Of a DNA stretch of 64,000 nucleotides, positions 55,762 to 64,000 are shown one piece after another. Position numbers and translations under genes: made by a program. The stretch spans positions 113,419-177,418 of the forward strand of contig JAFGDQ010000019.1 of assembly GCA_016932015.1 (NCBI GenBank), in the 5' to 3' direction. Numbering within the stretch: the stretch's first letter is position 1; every line of letters starts with the position of its first letter. Under the pieces are notes generated by a model. That model was not told where the DNA came from. It saw only the letters and a list, made by a program, of their open reading frames with translations, and did no database searches. Origin of the DNA: Spirochaetota bacterium. Its GTDB lineage: Bacteria > Spirochaetota > UBA4802 > JAFGDQ01.

Positions 55762-57872
55762 AAGCGGTTCTTACAGCATTAAAAAAAATTGAGATAAGAG
55801 ACGGTGATCCTGAAGAGCAGGTAAGGGAAGGACATTCTCTTCTGAATGTGCTTTGCTGCGCTGTGTGCAGAACAGACGCGAAAATGTGGCAGCAGGGACA
55901 CAGGGATCTTGTTTTCCCGCGTGTTCTCGGGCATGAGATGGTTGCAGAGGATGACGCAGGCAGCAGGTACATTGTGTGGCCCGGGTCCAGCTGCGGAAAG
56001 TGTGTGTATTGCAAAACAGGAAGGGAAAATCTATGCGAGGAGATGAAGATATCCGGCTTCCACAGTGACGGCGGATTCGCTGATCATGTGCTTGTACCGG
56101 ACAGCAGTCTAATTCCGGTATCGAAAAGCATGGATATAGCGGCAGGCTGTTTTGCCGAGCCTGTTGGGTGCGTGGTACATGCTTTTGACAGACTTAATTT
56201 AAAGCAAAATGACCGTGTACTGATTTACGGCGGCGGCACCATGGGCCTTCTGACTGCTCTTTACGCGAAAGCTCACGGGCTCTTTCCGCTGATAATTGAA
56301 AAGAGTTTTGAGAAAATTAACAAAGCGGGCGGGTTCCTGAAGCGTACTGAAATTGAGTGCGTAAAAGATACTGTTGAGAGTGAATATGATGCTGTAATAA
56401 ATGCGTGTGCCGATTATATCGCTTTCTGTCAGGCAATTACAAAGACTGCAAAGGGAGGACGTATTTCATTTTTCAGCGGACTTACAAAAAATGAACACAT
56501 TGAAACAAATCTTCTCAACCTGGTGCATTACAAAGAGATCGAATTGTCCGGAGTTTACGGTATGAACAAAAAGGACATGGTACAGGCAGTTAATTTCATT
56601 GAAAAGTATCAGGACGATATAAAATTATTGATAGAAGATACTGTTCCGCCTGTAAAGATACCTGAATTAATGGAAAAAGTACTTTCTGGTGATAATTTCA
56701 AATATATTATTGATGTTGCAGGGATCTATACCGGAATCACTCAAAAGAAAGAGAGTGTAAAACAGACAGTTCAGCCTGAAAAAAAGACATCAATTAAATA
56801 TCCGGACGTCAGTACATTGTGTGGGTCTGTAATAAAAAGCATTAAACCTGTTGATGATTCTTGCCGCTTCAGCGCCATAAAGAAAATTGATGATAAAGCA
56901 AAACCCCTTGGTGCTCTGGGAAAGCTTGAAGATCTTGCTGTTAAGATTAGTGTAATTCAAAAAACTCTTAAACCCGTAATAAATAAAAAGAATATTTTCG
57001 TTTTTGCCGCAGATCACGGAATAACAGAAGAGGGCGTTTCAGCGTATCCGGCTGAAGTAACAGGCCAGATGGTGGATAATTTCCTTAACGGTGGTGCTGC
57101 TATCAATGTTCTTTGCAGGCATTACGGGATAGAAATGAAAATCGTTGATATGGGCGTTGATAAGGAATTCAGTGAACATCCGGACCTGATAATTAAAAAA
57201 GTTAGAAAAGGCACAAGAAGCTTTGCGATAGAAAACGCTATGACTTATGAAGAAATGATACAGGCTCTTGAGGGCGGTATGCAGGTTTTTCTTGACGCTT
57301 ATGAGAAAGAGAAAACTGATATAGTCGGTCTGGGTGAGATGGGAATAGGCAATACTTCGTCATCTTCAGCAATTATTTCCGCTGTTACGGGCATATCTCC
57401 ATTTCAGTCCGCGGGCCGGGGCACAGGCGTTGATGACAAAGGGCTTGATCATAAGGCAAAGGTCATACTGAGGGCATTGAACTTTCACAAGCCTGATCCT
57501 GAGAACGGATTCGATGTACTTCAGAGGGTAGGCGGATTCGAGATCGCGGGGATCGCAGGAGCGGTTCTTGCAGCAGCGTCAAAACAGACTACAGTAGTGC
57601 TGGACGGCGTTATATCAACCGCTGCAGGGCTTATCGCATATTTGATAAATCCGGATATAAAAGGATATCTTATTTCTGCTCATAAATCGGTTGAGGCAGC
57701 ACAGGCAGCAGCGCTTTCGCATATGGGGCTTAAATCTGTCATTGATCTTGAAATGCGTCTGGGAGAAGGTACGGGAGCGGCAATGATTCTGGATGCTGCG
57801 GATACTGCGTGTAAGATTATGAGTGAAATGGCTTCGTTCGATGAAGCAAAGATATCGAGGTCAAGGAAATAA
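55758..57872 (+). CDS. Zinc-dependent alcohol dehydrogenase - CobT fusion protein
   Basis: A 704-residue two-enzyme fusion. Residues 1-about 335 are a medium-chain zinc dehydrogenase: catalytic-zinc C37 and H59-E60, structural-zinc C79, C82, C85, C93, and NAD loop GGGTMG near 158-163. A charged linker (about 336-352) leads to a complete CobT (nicotinate-nucleotide:dimethylbenzimidazole phosphoribosyltransferase; about 353-704): ADHGITEEGVSAYP, NFLNGGAAINVL, MGIGNTSSSSA and the catalytic Glu, E670, in LGEGTG. CobT activates the lower-ligand base of cobamides. The dehydrogenase may supply or modify a lower ligand or the aminopropanol linker; this is inference. GAGG precedes the ATG. Confidence 0.93.
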   Translation: MKAVLTALKKIEIRDGDPEEQVREGHSLLNVLCCAVCRTDAKMWQQGHRDLVFPRVLGHEMVAEDDAGSRYIVWPGSSCGKCVYCKTGRENLCEEMKISGFHSDGGFADHVLVPDSSLIPVSKSMDIAAGCFAEPVGCVVHAFDRLNLKQNDRVLIYGGGTMGLLTALYAKAHGLFPLIIEKSFEKINKAGGFLKRTEIECVKDTVESEYDAVINACADYIAFCQAITKTAKGGRISFFSGLTKNEHIETNLLNLVHYKEIELSGVYGMNKKDMVQAVNFIEKYQDDIKLLIEDTVPPVKIPELMEKVLSGDNFKYIIDVAGIYTGITQKKESVKQTVQPEKKTSIKYPDVSTLCGSVIKSIKPVDDSCRFSAIKKIDDKAKPLGALGKLEDLAVKISVIQKTLKPVINKKNIFVFAADHGITEEGVSAYPAEVTGQMVDNFLNGGAAINVLCRHYGIEMKIVDMGVDKEFSEHPDLIIKKVRKGTRSFAIENAMTYEEMIQALEGGMQVFLDAYEKEKTDIVGLGEMGIGNTSSSSAIISAVTGISPFQSAGRGTGVDDKGLDHKAKVILRALNFHKPDPENGFDVLQRVGGFEIAGIAGAVLAAASKQTTVVLDGVISTAAGLIAYLINPDIKGYLISAHKSVEAAQAAALSHMGLKSVIDLEMRLGEGTGAAMILDAADTACKIMSEMASFDEAKISRSRK

Positions 57873-57882
57873 ATTTAAACAT

Positions 57883-57919
57883 ATCCCGAAATTGATTTTT
57901 TATGTATCAATTCCGGGAT
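57883..57919. terminator. Bidirectional terminator between convergent genes
   Basis: ATCCCGAAATTGAT pairs with ATCAATTCCGGGAT over 14 bp (one mismatch or wobble), 10 bases after the fusion-gene stop and 22 bases before the pckG stop. A T-run (GATTTTTTATG) lies in the loop. It probably ends both transcripts. Confidence 0.6.
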
Positions 57920-57941
57920 TGCTTTAATAATATTACAGGAC

Positions 57942-59897
57942 TCAGGCCTGTGTCAACTGTTCAACGGATACAACAGACCCGAATTTATCTTTAAGAGCCT
58001 GAAGACCTTTTCTCTGTTCTTCATAAATTTCAAATAAGTGCGGAGGAATATTCCCTTCTTTCTTATATGATTCCTCCTGCAGTTCAATCCTTGCAAGAAT
58101 ATTATCAATATAGAATGCAAAGTGTTTGTTATAAAGATCCTTGCTGTATTCCTTGTCAATTTCTTTAAACAGCTCCTTAAGGTCTTCATATTTCGGAATA
58201 AACCCGATTGGTGTTTCAATTGCTTCAACATCGTTGTTTGCCATTTTTTCGAGCCAGCCAAGCCAGACCTTCACATCTTTCTTTTCTCCAAGAAGACCGT
58301 TTCCTTTACCGCCGCGTGCCGCGTGAGTAAGGAAGTAGTTCAGTCCCGCCATTACAGGTTTCTGCTTTAATTTGCCGGAGTTGAAAAATACAAACTGTGC
58401 CTGCATATAATCTGCAAGAGGCCCTGCTATAAACGGCTCGTTAGCCCACGGCTGGCGCCTTACACCTTTTGCTCCGACCTCTGTTGCTGTTGCAGCGGAA
58501 AGAATTGAAGCTCCAATAACTACTCCGTGATCGGAATTCCTGGCGACCCATACAGGAGGCATTGTGTCGCTGTCACGTCCGCTGTAGGTAATGACCTTGA
58601 TTTCCGCGCCTTTTGGATCCTCCGCAGCCTGATTGTTGTAATTCGCGATTGCTGTATTCCTGAGCGTGCATCTGGAGTTCGGGTGAGAAAGCGGAACAGG
58701 CTTGCCGTTTTCATCTGTTTTTCCCTCATACCATTCGCCCTGGAAGTTGATTCCTTTTTTGGACGGTGTTTCCCCGTTTCCGACCCACTGGGGTACACCG
58801 TTTTCATCTATCAGAACATTTGTCCAGATAACTTCAGTTCCTTCTTCTCTGAGGCATTTCATAAGATAAGGGTCACCTTCACGGTTAACATCTTCAACTA
58901 TTCCGAATATTCCGACCTCAGGGTTGATGCCGCGAAGAGTTCCGTCAGGAGCTATCCATAACTGCGCTAGATCGTCCCCGATAAAATCCGAACCCACCAT
59001 TGCGGTTGTTGTCTTGCCGCATCCTGATGGCGCGGCTCCTGCGAAAAATGTTTTTCTTCCGTTTGCTCCGGTTAAGCCTGTAATGAACATATGCTCGGAA
59101 AGCTCTTTTCCCTGATTGTAATATGTTGCAAGATCAACAGCGAATCTGTGATTTCCTTTTTTGAGTAATAGAGTATTTCCTGCGTAGGTGCAGTACATTG
59201 AGAATGTGGTGAGCCAGCTTCTGTCCATGAAAACCCTGGCATTGGGAAGATCCTCCTCTCTGTTCTGTCCTTCACTATGAACATTTGTCAGAAACAGGCC
59301 TCTTCTTTCAGCTTCCGCGTCAAACTCGTCAAAGGCATTCCTGTAAAGAATGTTTGCCGAATGCATGACGTATGTGGAAGTAGTAATCTCAAGTGCCGGA
59401 ATGGAAGCCTGTGCGCCGATCGGTCCTCTGCTGTAAAAACCAATAAGCAGCGTCATACCTTTGCCTATGCCTTTGAATTTATCATTAATATAGCTATGGG
59501 CTTCCTTGCGCAGTATTTTTTTGGCAAGACTGCTGGTTGTTTCATTTTCGTTTACGATATAGAAAGTTCTGTCTATAATACGCGCCTGTTCTTTTGCCAG
59601 GTCAAAATGAATTGTATGGTCTTTCATCGGGAGCTGCTTCTCTTCTCCCTTCTCAATAGCCATTTCCCTGACTTTTATCAGGTCTGCTTCTGAACCTGTA
59701 TTTACAAAAACAGAATCCGGATTTATAAGTGAAATCGAGTTTGCGATTTTTAGAATCGCTTCTTCATTTTTGATTTTTGTAAGTTTTTCCGCGCTTTCAG
59801 CATCACATTTTTTTTCAATGATCACATTCGCTTCCTGAATATTTTTAATATTCCCGATATCAGAAAGAATATCAACGCCCTTTTTCAACTCTACCAT
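57942..59897 (-). CDS. pckG: Phosphoenolpyruvate carboxykinase (GTP)
   Basis: A 651-residue GTP-type PEPCK that interconverts oxaloacetate and phosphoenolpyruvate. Active-site residues visible: P-loop GAAPSGCGKTT at 287-297, R/Y region FYSRGPIGAQAS, and the metal-site segment GDDLAQLW. The characteristic long N-terminal segment is also present. It would run gluconeogenesis or CO2-fixing fermentation. Monocistronic; GGAG precedes the ATG. Whether it is linked to cobamide metabolism through a methylmalonyl-CoA fermentation is only a possibility. Confidence 0.95.
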   Translation of the reverse strand: MVELKKGVDILSDIGNIKNIQEANVIIEKKCDAESAEKLTKIKNEEAILKIANSISLINPDSVFVNTGSEADLIKVREMAIEKGEEKQLPMKDHTIHFDLAKEQARIIDRTFYIVNENETTSSLAKKILRKEAHSYINDKFKGIGKGMTLLIGFYSRGPIGAQASIPALEITTSTYVMHSANILYRNAFDEFDAEAERRGLFLTNVHSEGQNREEDLPNARVFMDRSWLTTFSMYCTYAGNTLLLKKGNHRFAVDLATYYNQGKELSEHMFITGLTGANGRKTFFAGAAPSGCGKTTTAMVGSDFIGDDLAQLWIAPDGTLRGINPEVGIFGIVEDVNREGDPYLMKCLREEGTEVIWTNVLIDENGVPQWVGNGETPSKKGINFQGEWYEGKTDENGKPVPLSHPNSRCTLRNTAIANYNNQAAEDPKGAEIKVITYSGRDSDTMPPVWVARNSDHGVVIGASILSAATATEVGAKGVRRQPWANEPFIAGPLADYMQAQFVFFNSGKLKQKPVMAGLNYFLTHAARGGKGNGLLGEKKDVKVWLGWLEKMANNDVEAIETPIGFIPKYEDLKELFKEIDKEYSKDLYNKHFAFYIDNILARIELQEESYKKEGNIPPHLFEIYEEQRKGLQALKDKFGSVVSVEQLTQA

Positions 59898-60211
59898 ACC
59901 TGAGTCTCCTTAATTTATTTATAAATTTCCATTCAATTATTTTGCGAATAAATAAATTGCCTGTATTAATATCAGATAAAAATAATCCACAAATTAAACA
60001 AAGAAAGTCAACAGAAATTTAACAATATTGACATAAATTCTATACTGCGAACATGGTTTAAGAGATTTTTTCATAATACACAGGATAATATACTTAAAAA
60101 TATTTATGAACGGAGCGGTATATTCCGGCCAATATAAAAAAATAATAAACTTATTTATTTAACAGCCCGGAAATTTTATATCGGGCTGTTTTAAACATTA
60201 TGATCGTAATA
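59898..60211. other. Intergenic region between pckG and cobT
   Basis: 314 AT-rich bases upstream of pckG and downstream of cobT. It holds the cobT terminator at 60161 and no gene. It should contain the pckG promoter on the minus strand. Confidence 0.5.
60161..60190 (-). terminator. Hairpin terminator after cobT
   Basis: AACAGCCCG pairs with CGGGCTGTT over 9 bp with a 12-base loop, about 20 bases past the cobT stop codon. The T-run is on the plus-strand side, so it may also act on plus-strand transcripts. Confidence 0.55.
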
Positions 60212-61279
60212 TCAGGACTTGTTCTGCACATCTTTAATATTAACTTCAGACCATGTTTTAATTTCAGCGAGAATTCGCGTAGCAACATCGAGAATTTCCA
60301 TTGATACGGCAGCTCCGGTTCCTTCGCCGAGACGCATTTTCAAATCGAGAATTGGTTCCAGTCCTAAATGGTCATGCATGAATTTATGGCCTGCTTCCAC
60401 TGAGCGGTGACTTGCGAAAAGGTAATCCTTTGCTGCAGGAGCAAGTTCGCACGCAATCAGCGCACCTGCCGTTGAGATAAGTCCGTCGCAGACAACAGGA
60501 ATACTGTTTGCAGCAGCTCCAAGTACAAGCCCTGCCAGGCCTCCTATTTCAAAACCGCCGATTTTTGCCAATACATCAATCGGATCGTTTTTATCCGGAT
60601 TGTTCAGCTCAAGCGCTTTTTTAATTGTCTTTATCTTGCTTTGCAGCGCTTTGTCTCCCAGCCCTGTTCCCCTGCCTGTAAGCTTTTCAACAGCTATACC
60701 TGAAAAAGATGCTATTATCGCGCTTGAAGGAGTTGTGTTGCCTATACCCATATCACCTGTCCCGAGCATATCCACTCTTTCTTTCCGCAGCAGTTCTTCA
60801 ACTATTTCAATACCGGCTTCTATTGACTGCACTGCTTCTTCTCGCGTCATAGCCGGTCCTTTTGCCAGATTGGAAGTGCCTTTACGGATTTTTTTATGGA
60901 ACACCGGCAGGTCCGGTTTAAAGTCGTAGTTTACGCCTAGGTCGGCGACAAATACTCTGGCGCCGGCATGACGTGCGAGAACGTTTACTGACGCGCCTCC
61001 GTTTACAAAATTGAAAACCATCTGAGTGGTTACATCTGACGGGAACAGGCTGACACCTTCTTCTACGACACCGTGGTCTCCCGCGCATGTTACAATAATC
61101 TTATTCTTTAACTGAACATCGAGCGTGCCTGCTATGCCGGCAAGTCTTGCAGAAAGAGCCTCAAGTTCTCCAAGGCAACCCGCAGGCCTTGCCTGGTCTG
61201 CCAGTCTTGCAAGTGCCTTTTCATAGACTTCCCTGTCAGGATGTTTAATCGAATCAATAGTCTGTTTAAGCTTTTTCAT
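60212..61279 (-). CDS. cobT: Nicotinate-nucleotide--dimethylbenzimidazole phosphoribosyltransferase
   Basis: A 355-residue stand-alone CobT of normal length. Motifs: DQARPAGCLGELEALSARL, CAGDHGVVEEGVSLFPS, NFVNGGASVNVLAR, MGIGNTTPSSA, GGFEIGGLAG and the catalytic E319 in LGEGTG. It makes alpha-ribazole phosphate from a lower-ligand base and nicotinate mononucleotide in cobamide assembly. It is the second CobT in 5 kb, apart from the fusion. A perfect GGAGG ribosome site precedes the ATG, and a cobalamin riboswitch with terminator lies upstream. Confidence 0.96.
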   Translation of the reverse strand: MKKLKQTIDSIKHPDREVYEKALARLADQARPAGCLGELEALSARLAGIAGTLDVQLKNKIIVTCAGDHGVVEEGVSLFPSDVTTQMVFNFVNGGASVNVLARHAGARVFVADLGVNYDFKPDLPVFHKKIRKGTSNLAKGPAMTREEAVQSIEAGIEIVEELLRKERVDMLGTGDMGIGNTTPSSAIIASFSGIAVEKLTGRGTGLGDKALQSKIKTIKKALELNNPDKNDPIDVLAKIGGFEIGGLAGLVLGAAANSIPVVCDGLISTAGALIACELAPAAKDYLFASHRSVEAGHKFMHDHLGLEPILDLKMRLGEGTGAAVSMEILDVATRILAEIKTWSEVNIKDVQNKS

Positions 61280-61324
61280 TTTTCCTCCGGTAATAATATT
61301 TTGAATTTTTTAAATCAATCTCTT

Positions 61325-61350
61325 TGAATTCATTGGACTCAATGAATTCA
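61325..61350. promoter_or_regulatory. Perfect 11-bp inverted repeat between terminator and cobT
   Basis: TGAATTCATTG and CAATGAATTCA with a 4-base centre (GACT) make a 26-base near-perfect palindrome, 45 bases before the cobT start. It could be a protein-binding operator or an RNA hairpin in the leader. Confidence 0.4.
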
Positions 61351-61367
61351 TTTTAAAAAATTTTAGC

Positions 61368-61412
61368 AAAAAAAAAGGGCTCCGAAGGCAGTAATAGCCT
61401 TTCAGAACCCTT
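61368..61412 (-). terminator. Riboswitch-controlled intrinsic terminator upstream of cobT
   Basis: On the minus strand AAGGGTTCTGAAAGGC pairs with GCCTTCGGAGCCCTT (one bulge) and is followed by a run of Ts. It lies 25 bases after the riboswitch B12-box region and 90 bases before cobT. Confidence 0.85.
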
Positions 61413-61435
61413 TTCCATTGTGTTCTATTTTATAA

Positions 61436-61695
61436 ATTAATTCAGCTCGTCTTCTGACTCCCGGATCAATCTACTGACTGCGCCTTCCCATGAGCCTTAA
61501 ATGACTCCCGGTGGTTTTAATACTTTAGCCCTGAAGGACTAAAGTATTTATGGAATTTCAGATTGCAAATCTGAAATTCCATAAACTTTAAGATAATAAT
61601 ATAAAGTTAGCAGTGTTCGTCCCCGGTTACAGCGGCGGGACCGTCCCGGATTTTAACCGTGTTCCGTTAGCTAAATAACCGTATATTCAGTTTTA
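61436..61695 (-). ncRNA. Cobalamin riboswitch upstream of cobT (minus strand)
   Basis: Minus-strand core: AACGGAACACGGTTAAAATC, then GACGGTCCCGCCGCTGTAAC-CGGGGA, and the B12-box variant GAGTCAGAAGACGAGCTGAA near 61441-61460. As in the btuB-like leader, the core is interrupted by two additional stems: ATGGAATTTCAGATT with AATCTGAAATTCCAT, and AATACTTTAG with CTAAAGTATT. A terminator at 61368-61412 supplies the expression platform. Confidence 0.93.
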
Positions 61696-61721
61696 TACTA
61701 AAAAAAATGTTTTATCGTAAA
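61692..61721 (-). promoter_or_regulatory. Possible sigma-70-like promoter of the cobT riboswitch
   Basis: On the minus strand TTTACG (61716-61721) and TATAAA (61692-61697) are separated by 18 bases and would start transcription at the riboswitch 5' end near 61685. The -35 box is a weak match. Confidence 0.35.
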
Positions 61722-61757
61722 AGTCAAGCAAATATAAAAATTGCGTAATATCAGAAA

Positions 61758-63053
61758 TCAGATTATTTCAATTATCTTTGCGTTTACAATATCTCCCGGA
61801 AAAAGTTCCTCTTCCGAATCAAACTTTACAATCCAGTCAATATCCGGAGCCTCTCCTGATGTTCTGCCGTAATACAGGCCGTCCTCAGTTACGCCTTCTA
61901 CAATTATATTGCTGTTACTGCCGATCCGCGCAGAGTTTTTTTTATTATTAATAGCTTCCTGAATTTTCATAATTTCGTTCAATCTTTTCTCTTTAATGGA
62001 TTCCTCAATCTGGTTTTCCATCTCAGCAGCTTTTGTTCCTTCCTCCTGTGAATAGGTAAAAATACCGAGCCTGTCAAATTCAGTCCTTTGAACAAAGTCA
62101 CAAAGCTGTTTAAAGTCTTTTTCGGTTTCGCCGGGGAATCCGACTATCAGTGAGGTTCTTAATGTCATGTCCGGTACTTCGGCTCTTAACCTGGAAATTA
62201 CTCCTTCAATTTCAGTGCCTGTTCCTCTTCTTCCCATTGCTTTGAGAATGCTGTCGCTTATATGCTGTATCGGGACATCAATGTAGCTCAGAAGCTTCTT
62301 ATTAATTTTAAATTCGTTTATCAGTTCATCATCAATTTCTTCAGGATAACAGTATAGCAAACGGAGCCATTGTATTTTTTTTATTTTAGTCAGCTCTTTT
62401 ACAAGCTTCACAAGACTCTTCTTGCCGTACAGGTCAATACCATACCTTGTAGTATCCTGAGAGACAAGAATAATTTCTTTCTTACCTGATTCTGCAAGAT
62501 CCTTTGCCTCTTCCAGAATGTTCTCAACGGATCTGCTTCTATAGCGTCCTCTTACAGAAGGAATGACGCAGTATGTACAGCGATTGTCGCAACCTTCCGA
62601 GATTTTGAGATATGCAAAACCGGAGTCTGAAGTAAGCAGTCTTGGATTTTCAAGATAGTCTATACTGTTGAGTTCGGGATACAAATTCGATTTGCCTGAA
62701 GAGTATGCTGCTTTGATTACATAAGCGATCTCTGCATATCCTCCTGTTCCGATAAGAATGTCAATTTCCGGCATGGACTCCATGAGTTCGTCTCTGTATC
62801 TTTCCGCGAGGCATCCGGTTACAATAAGCAATTCGCAATGGTTTTCTTTATAGTCAGCCATCTCAAGGATTGTATCAACAGCCTCCTGTTTTGCGGATTC
62901 AATAAACGCGCATGTATTGACTATCAGTATTTCCGCTTCCGCTTCTTCGTTTGTTATTTCGAATCCGGAGTCAATCAGCCTTCCGAGCATGATTTCAGAG
63001 TCAACAAGGTTCTTGGGGCATCCAAGAGATATTATACCAACTTTTTTTCCCAA
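61758..63053 (-). CDS. rimO: Ribosomal protein S12 methylthiotransferase RimO
   Basis: A 431-residue radical SAM methylthiotransferase that modifies an Asp of ribosomal protein S12. The N-terminal cluster cysteines are C12, C48 and C81; the radical SAM cysteines are C155, C159, C162 (EGCDNRCTYCVIP); a C-terminal TRAM domain closes the protein (about 370-431). It opens MGKKVGIISLGCPKNLVDSE, typical of RimO rather than MiaB. Translation starts at TTG, with AGGA 9 bases upstream. Confidence 0.95.
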   Translation of the reverse strand: MGKKVGIISLGCPKNLVDSEIMLGRLIDSGFEITNEEAEAEILIVNTCAFIESAKQEAVDTILEMADYKENHCELLIVTGCLAERYRDELMESMPEIDILIGTGGYAEIAYVIKAAYSSGKSNLYPELNSIDYLENPRLLTSDSGFAYLKISEGCDNRCTYCVIPSVRGRYRSRSVENILEEAKDLAESGKKEIILVSQDTTRYGIDLYGKKSLVKLVKELTKIKKIQWLRLLYCYPEEIDDELINEFKINKKLLSYIDVPIQHISDSILKAMGRRGTGTEIEGVISRLRAEVPDMTLRTSLIVGFPGETEKDFKQLCDFVQRTEFDRLGIFTYSQEEGTKAAEMENQIEESIKEKRLNEIMKIQEAINNKKNSARIGSNSNIIVEGVTEDGLYYGRTSGEAPDIDWIVKFDSEEELFPGDIVNAKIIEII

Positions 63054-63123
63054 TTTGCGTAATTCCTGAATTAATTATTTACTTAAGTTGGCTGACATTT
63101 TAATTAAAGTTTTGCAGAGGAAA

Positions 63124-64000
63124 TTATTTTTTAATTACTTTAATACGCCATATAGACGTTTCAGGAACTTTTGTAATTGTTCCTTCACTTGATTTTATCT
63201 TCCAGTATTTTTTCCAGCGGTTAAATCCCACTTCTCTTTCCATAAGAATGCTGTCGAAGCTTGCTGTTGCCGCATTCCCGTCTATGTATTCGATCTGAAG
63301 TTTTTTATCCTTTATATAATTTTCGAGATTTTCACCGTAAATCATATACCAGTTGCTCCAGTCTTTTTCTATGTAAATATATTCAACATCGAATAACTTG
63401 GCCACTTCCTCATCATTGCCTGACTTTCCGGATTTCTCTGAATTTTTTACTGCATCAACAGATTTTCCGGATCTTCCGGGTTTTGATTTTTTCTTTTCCG
63501 CAAGCTTACTGTTGCTGTCTTTTGCCTTTACTCTTCCAAGCCATTTGCCTTTATTCCATTTGCCGGACTTCTTTGCTCCGTCCGAATATGTATAAACACC
63601 TGTTCCGTGCATATTGTCATCTTTCCATTCGCCTGAGTATTTTTCGCCTTTTTTCTTTCCGCTTTTCCATTCCATTACTCCGTATCCATTGCGTTTGCCT
63701 TTGTTGAATCTGCCTTTATAAACGCTTCCGTCAGTATATACATATTCACCGATTCCATGCATGTTGTCATTATACCATTCACCGGAGTATTTCTCTCCTT
63801 TCCTTTTCCCTGAAGCCCATGTCATTGTACCCTTGCCATGTTTTTTACCGTCTTTAAATTCACCTTCGTAAGTGCTTCCATCGGAATATGTATATTTCCC
63901 TTCTCCATTGATTTCATCTTCGGACCACCGGCCTGTGTATGTGTCTCCTTTTCTGGGGCCTGATGCCCACATCATTGTGCCTTTGCCGCTTCTTTTCCCG
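63124..64000 (-). CDS. MORN-repeat protein (partial at the right edge)
   Basis: The visible 283 residues plus a few more codons to the window edge are the C-terminal part of a longer protein; the reading frame runs off the right end (GKRSGKGT before the first ATG), so the start is outside. It contains about six MORN repeats of the form YSGEWKDDNMHGTGVYTYSDG, then a Lys/Ser-rich linker (about 150-200) and a C-terminal unknown domain (YIYIEKDWSNWYMIYG, WKIKSSEGTITKVPE). MORN arrays mediate membrane or protein association. No signal peptide can be judged. Confidence 0.85.
   Translation of the reverse strand, partial: GKRSGKGTMMWASGPRKGDTYTGRWSEDEINGEGKYTYSDGSTYEGEFKDGKKHGKGTMTWASGKRKGEKYSGEWYNDNMHGIGEYVYTDGSVYKGRFNKGKRNGYGVMEWKSGKKKGEKYSGEWKDDNMHGTGVYTYSDGAKKSGKWNKGKWLGRVKAKDSNSKLAEKKKSKPGRSGKSVDAVKNSEKSGKSGNDEEVAKLFDVEYIYIEKDWSNWYMIYGENLENYIKDKKLQIEYIDGNAATASFDSILMEREVGFNRWKKYWKIKSSEGTITKVPETSIWRIKVIKK

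Overview
The window is about 64 kb of AT-rich DNA from a Gram-negative (diderm) bacterium. Evidence for an outer membrane is a TonB-dependent receptor, an RND pump, an MlaE-type permease, periplasmic HtrA and amidase proteins, and a beta-barrel protein. The mix of large two-component and cyclase proteins, a che operon with a STAS protein, MORN repeats and anaerobe-type enzymes (glycyl-radical activase, old-yellow-enzyme Fe-S reductase, GTP-type PEP carboxykinase) would fit a free-living anaerobic spirochaete-like organism. The phylum is an inference and is not proven by the sequence. No rRNA, tRNA, CRISPR array, intact insertion sequence or prophage was seen.

Layout. 0-5.3 kb: a chemotaxis/signalling operon (double CheW, CheY, STAS, CheA, a helical protein of unknown function). 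5.6-12.4 kb: signalling proteins (HAMP-class III cyclase; histidine kinase-receiver-PP2C phosphatase), a flavodoxin-like reductase and a barrel-TPR protein. 12.4-22 kb: argB, a UDP-sugar pyrophosphorylase, an MBL hydrolase with a glycerate 2-kinase, then envelope proteins (amidase, HtrA-like protease). 22.3-27.4 kb: the conserved rpsF-rpsR-(DUF2232)-rplI-dnaB block, an MlaE permease and a PCMT-like methyltransferase. 27.5-49.1 kb: mostly single genes on both strands, including a 1004-residue membrane/spermidine-synthase-like/TPR protein, nitronate monooxygenase, a CDF metal exporter, a YchF-like protein with a damaged P-loop, an RND pump, an OYE-family reductase and an orphan glycyl-radical activase.

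49.4-61.7 kb is the most interesting region: three cobalamin riboswitches in 12 kb. The first, with a transcription terminator, precedes a BtuB-like TonB receptor. The second, with a Shine-Dalgarno-sequestering hairpin, precedes a three-gene operon: a TrpD-like phosphoribosyltransferase, a 69-residue unknown protein, and a fusion of a zinc alcohol dehydrogenase with CobT. The third, on the minus strand with a terminator, precedes a normal stand-alone CobT. Together they look like a corrinoid uptake and lower-ligand remodelling regulon, in which the TrpD-like enzyme and the dehydrogenase-CobT fusion have no standard place. This is the best candidate for an undescribed system. The window closes with rimO and the 3' part of a MORN-repeat gene that runs off the right edge.
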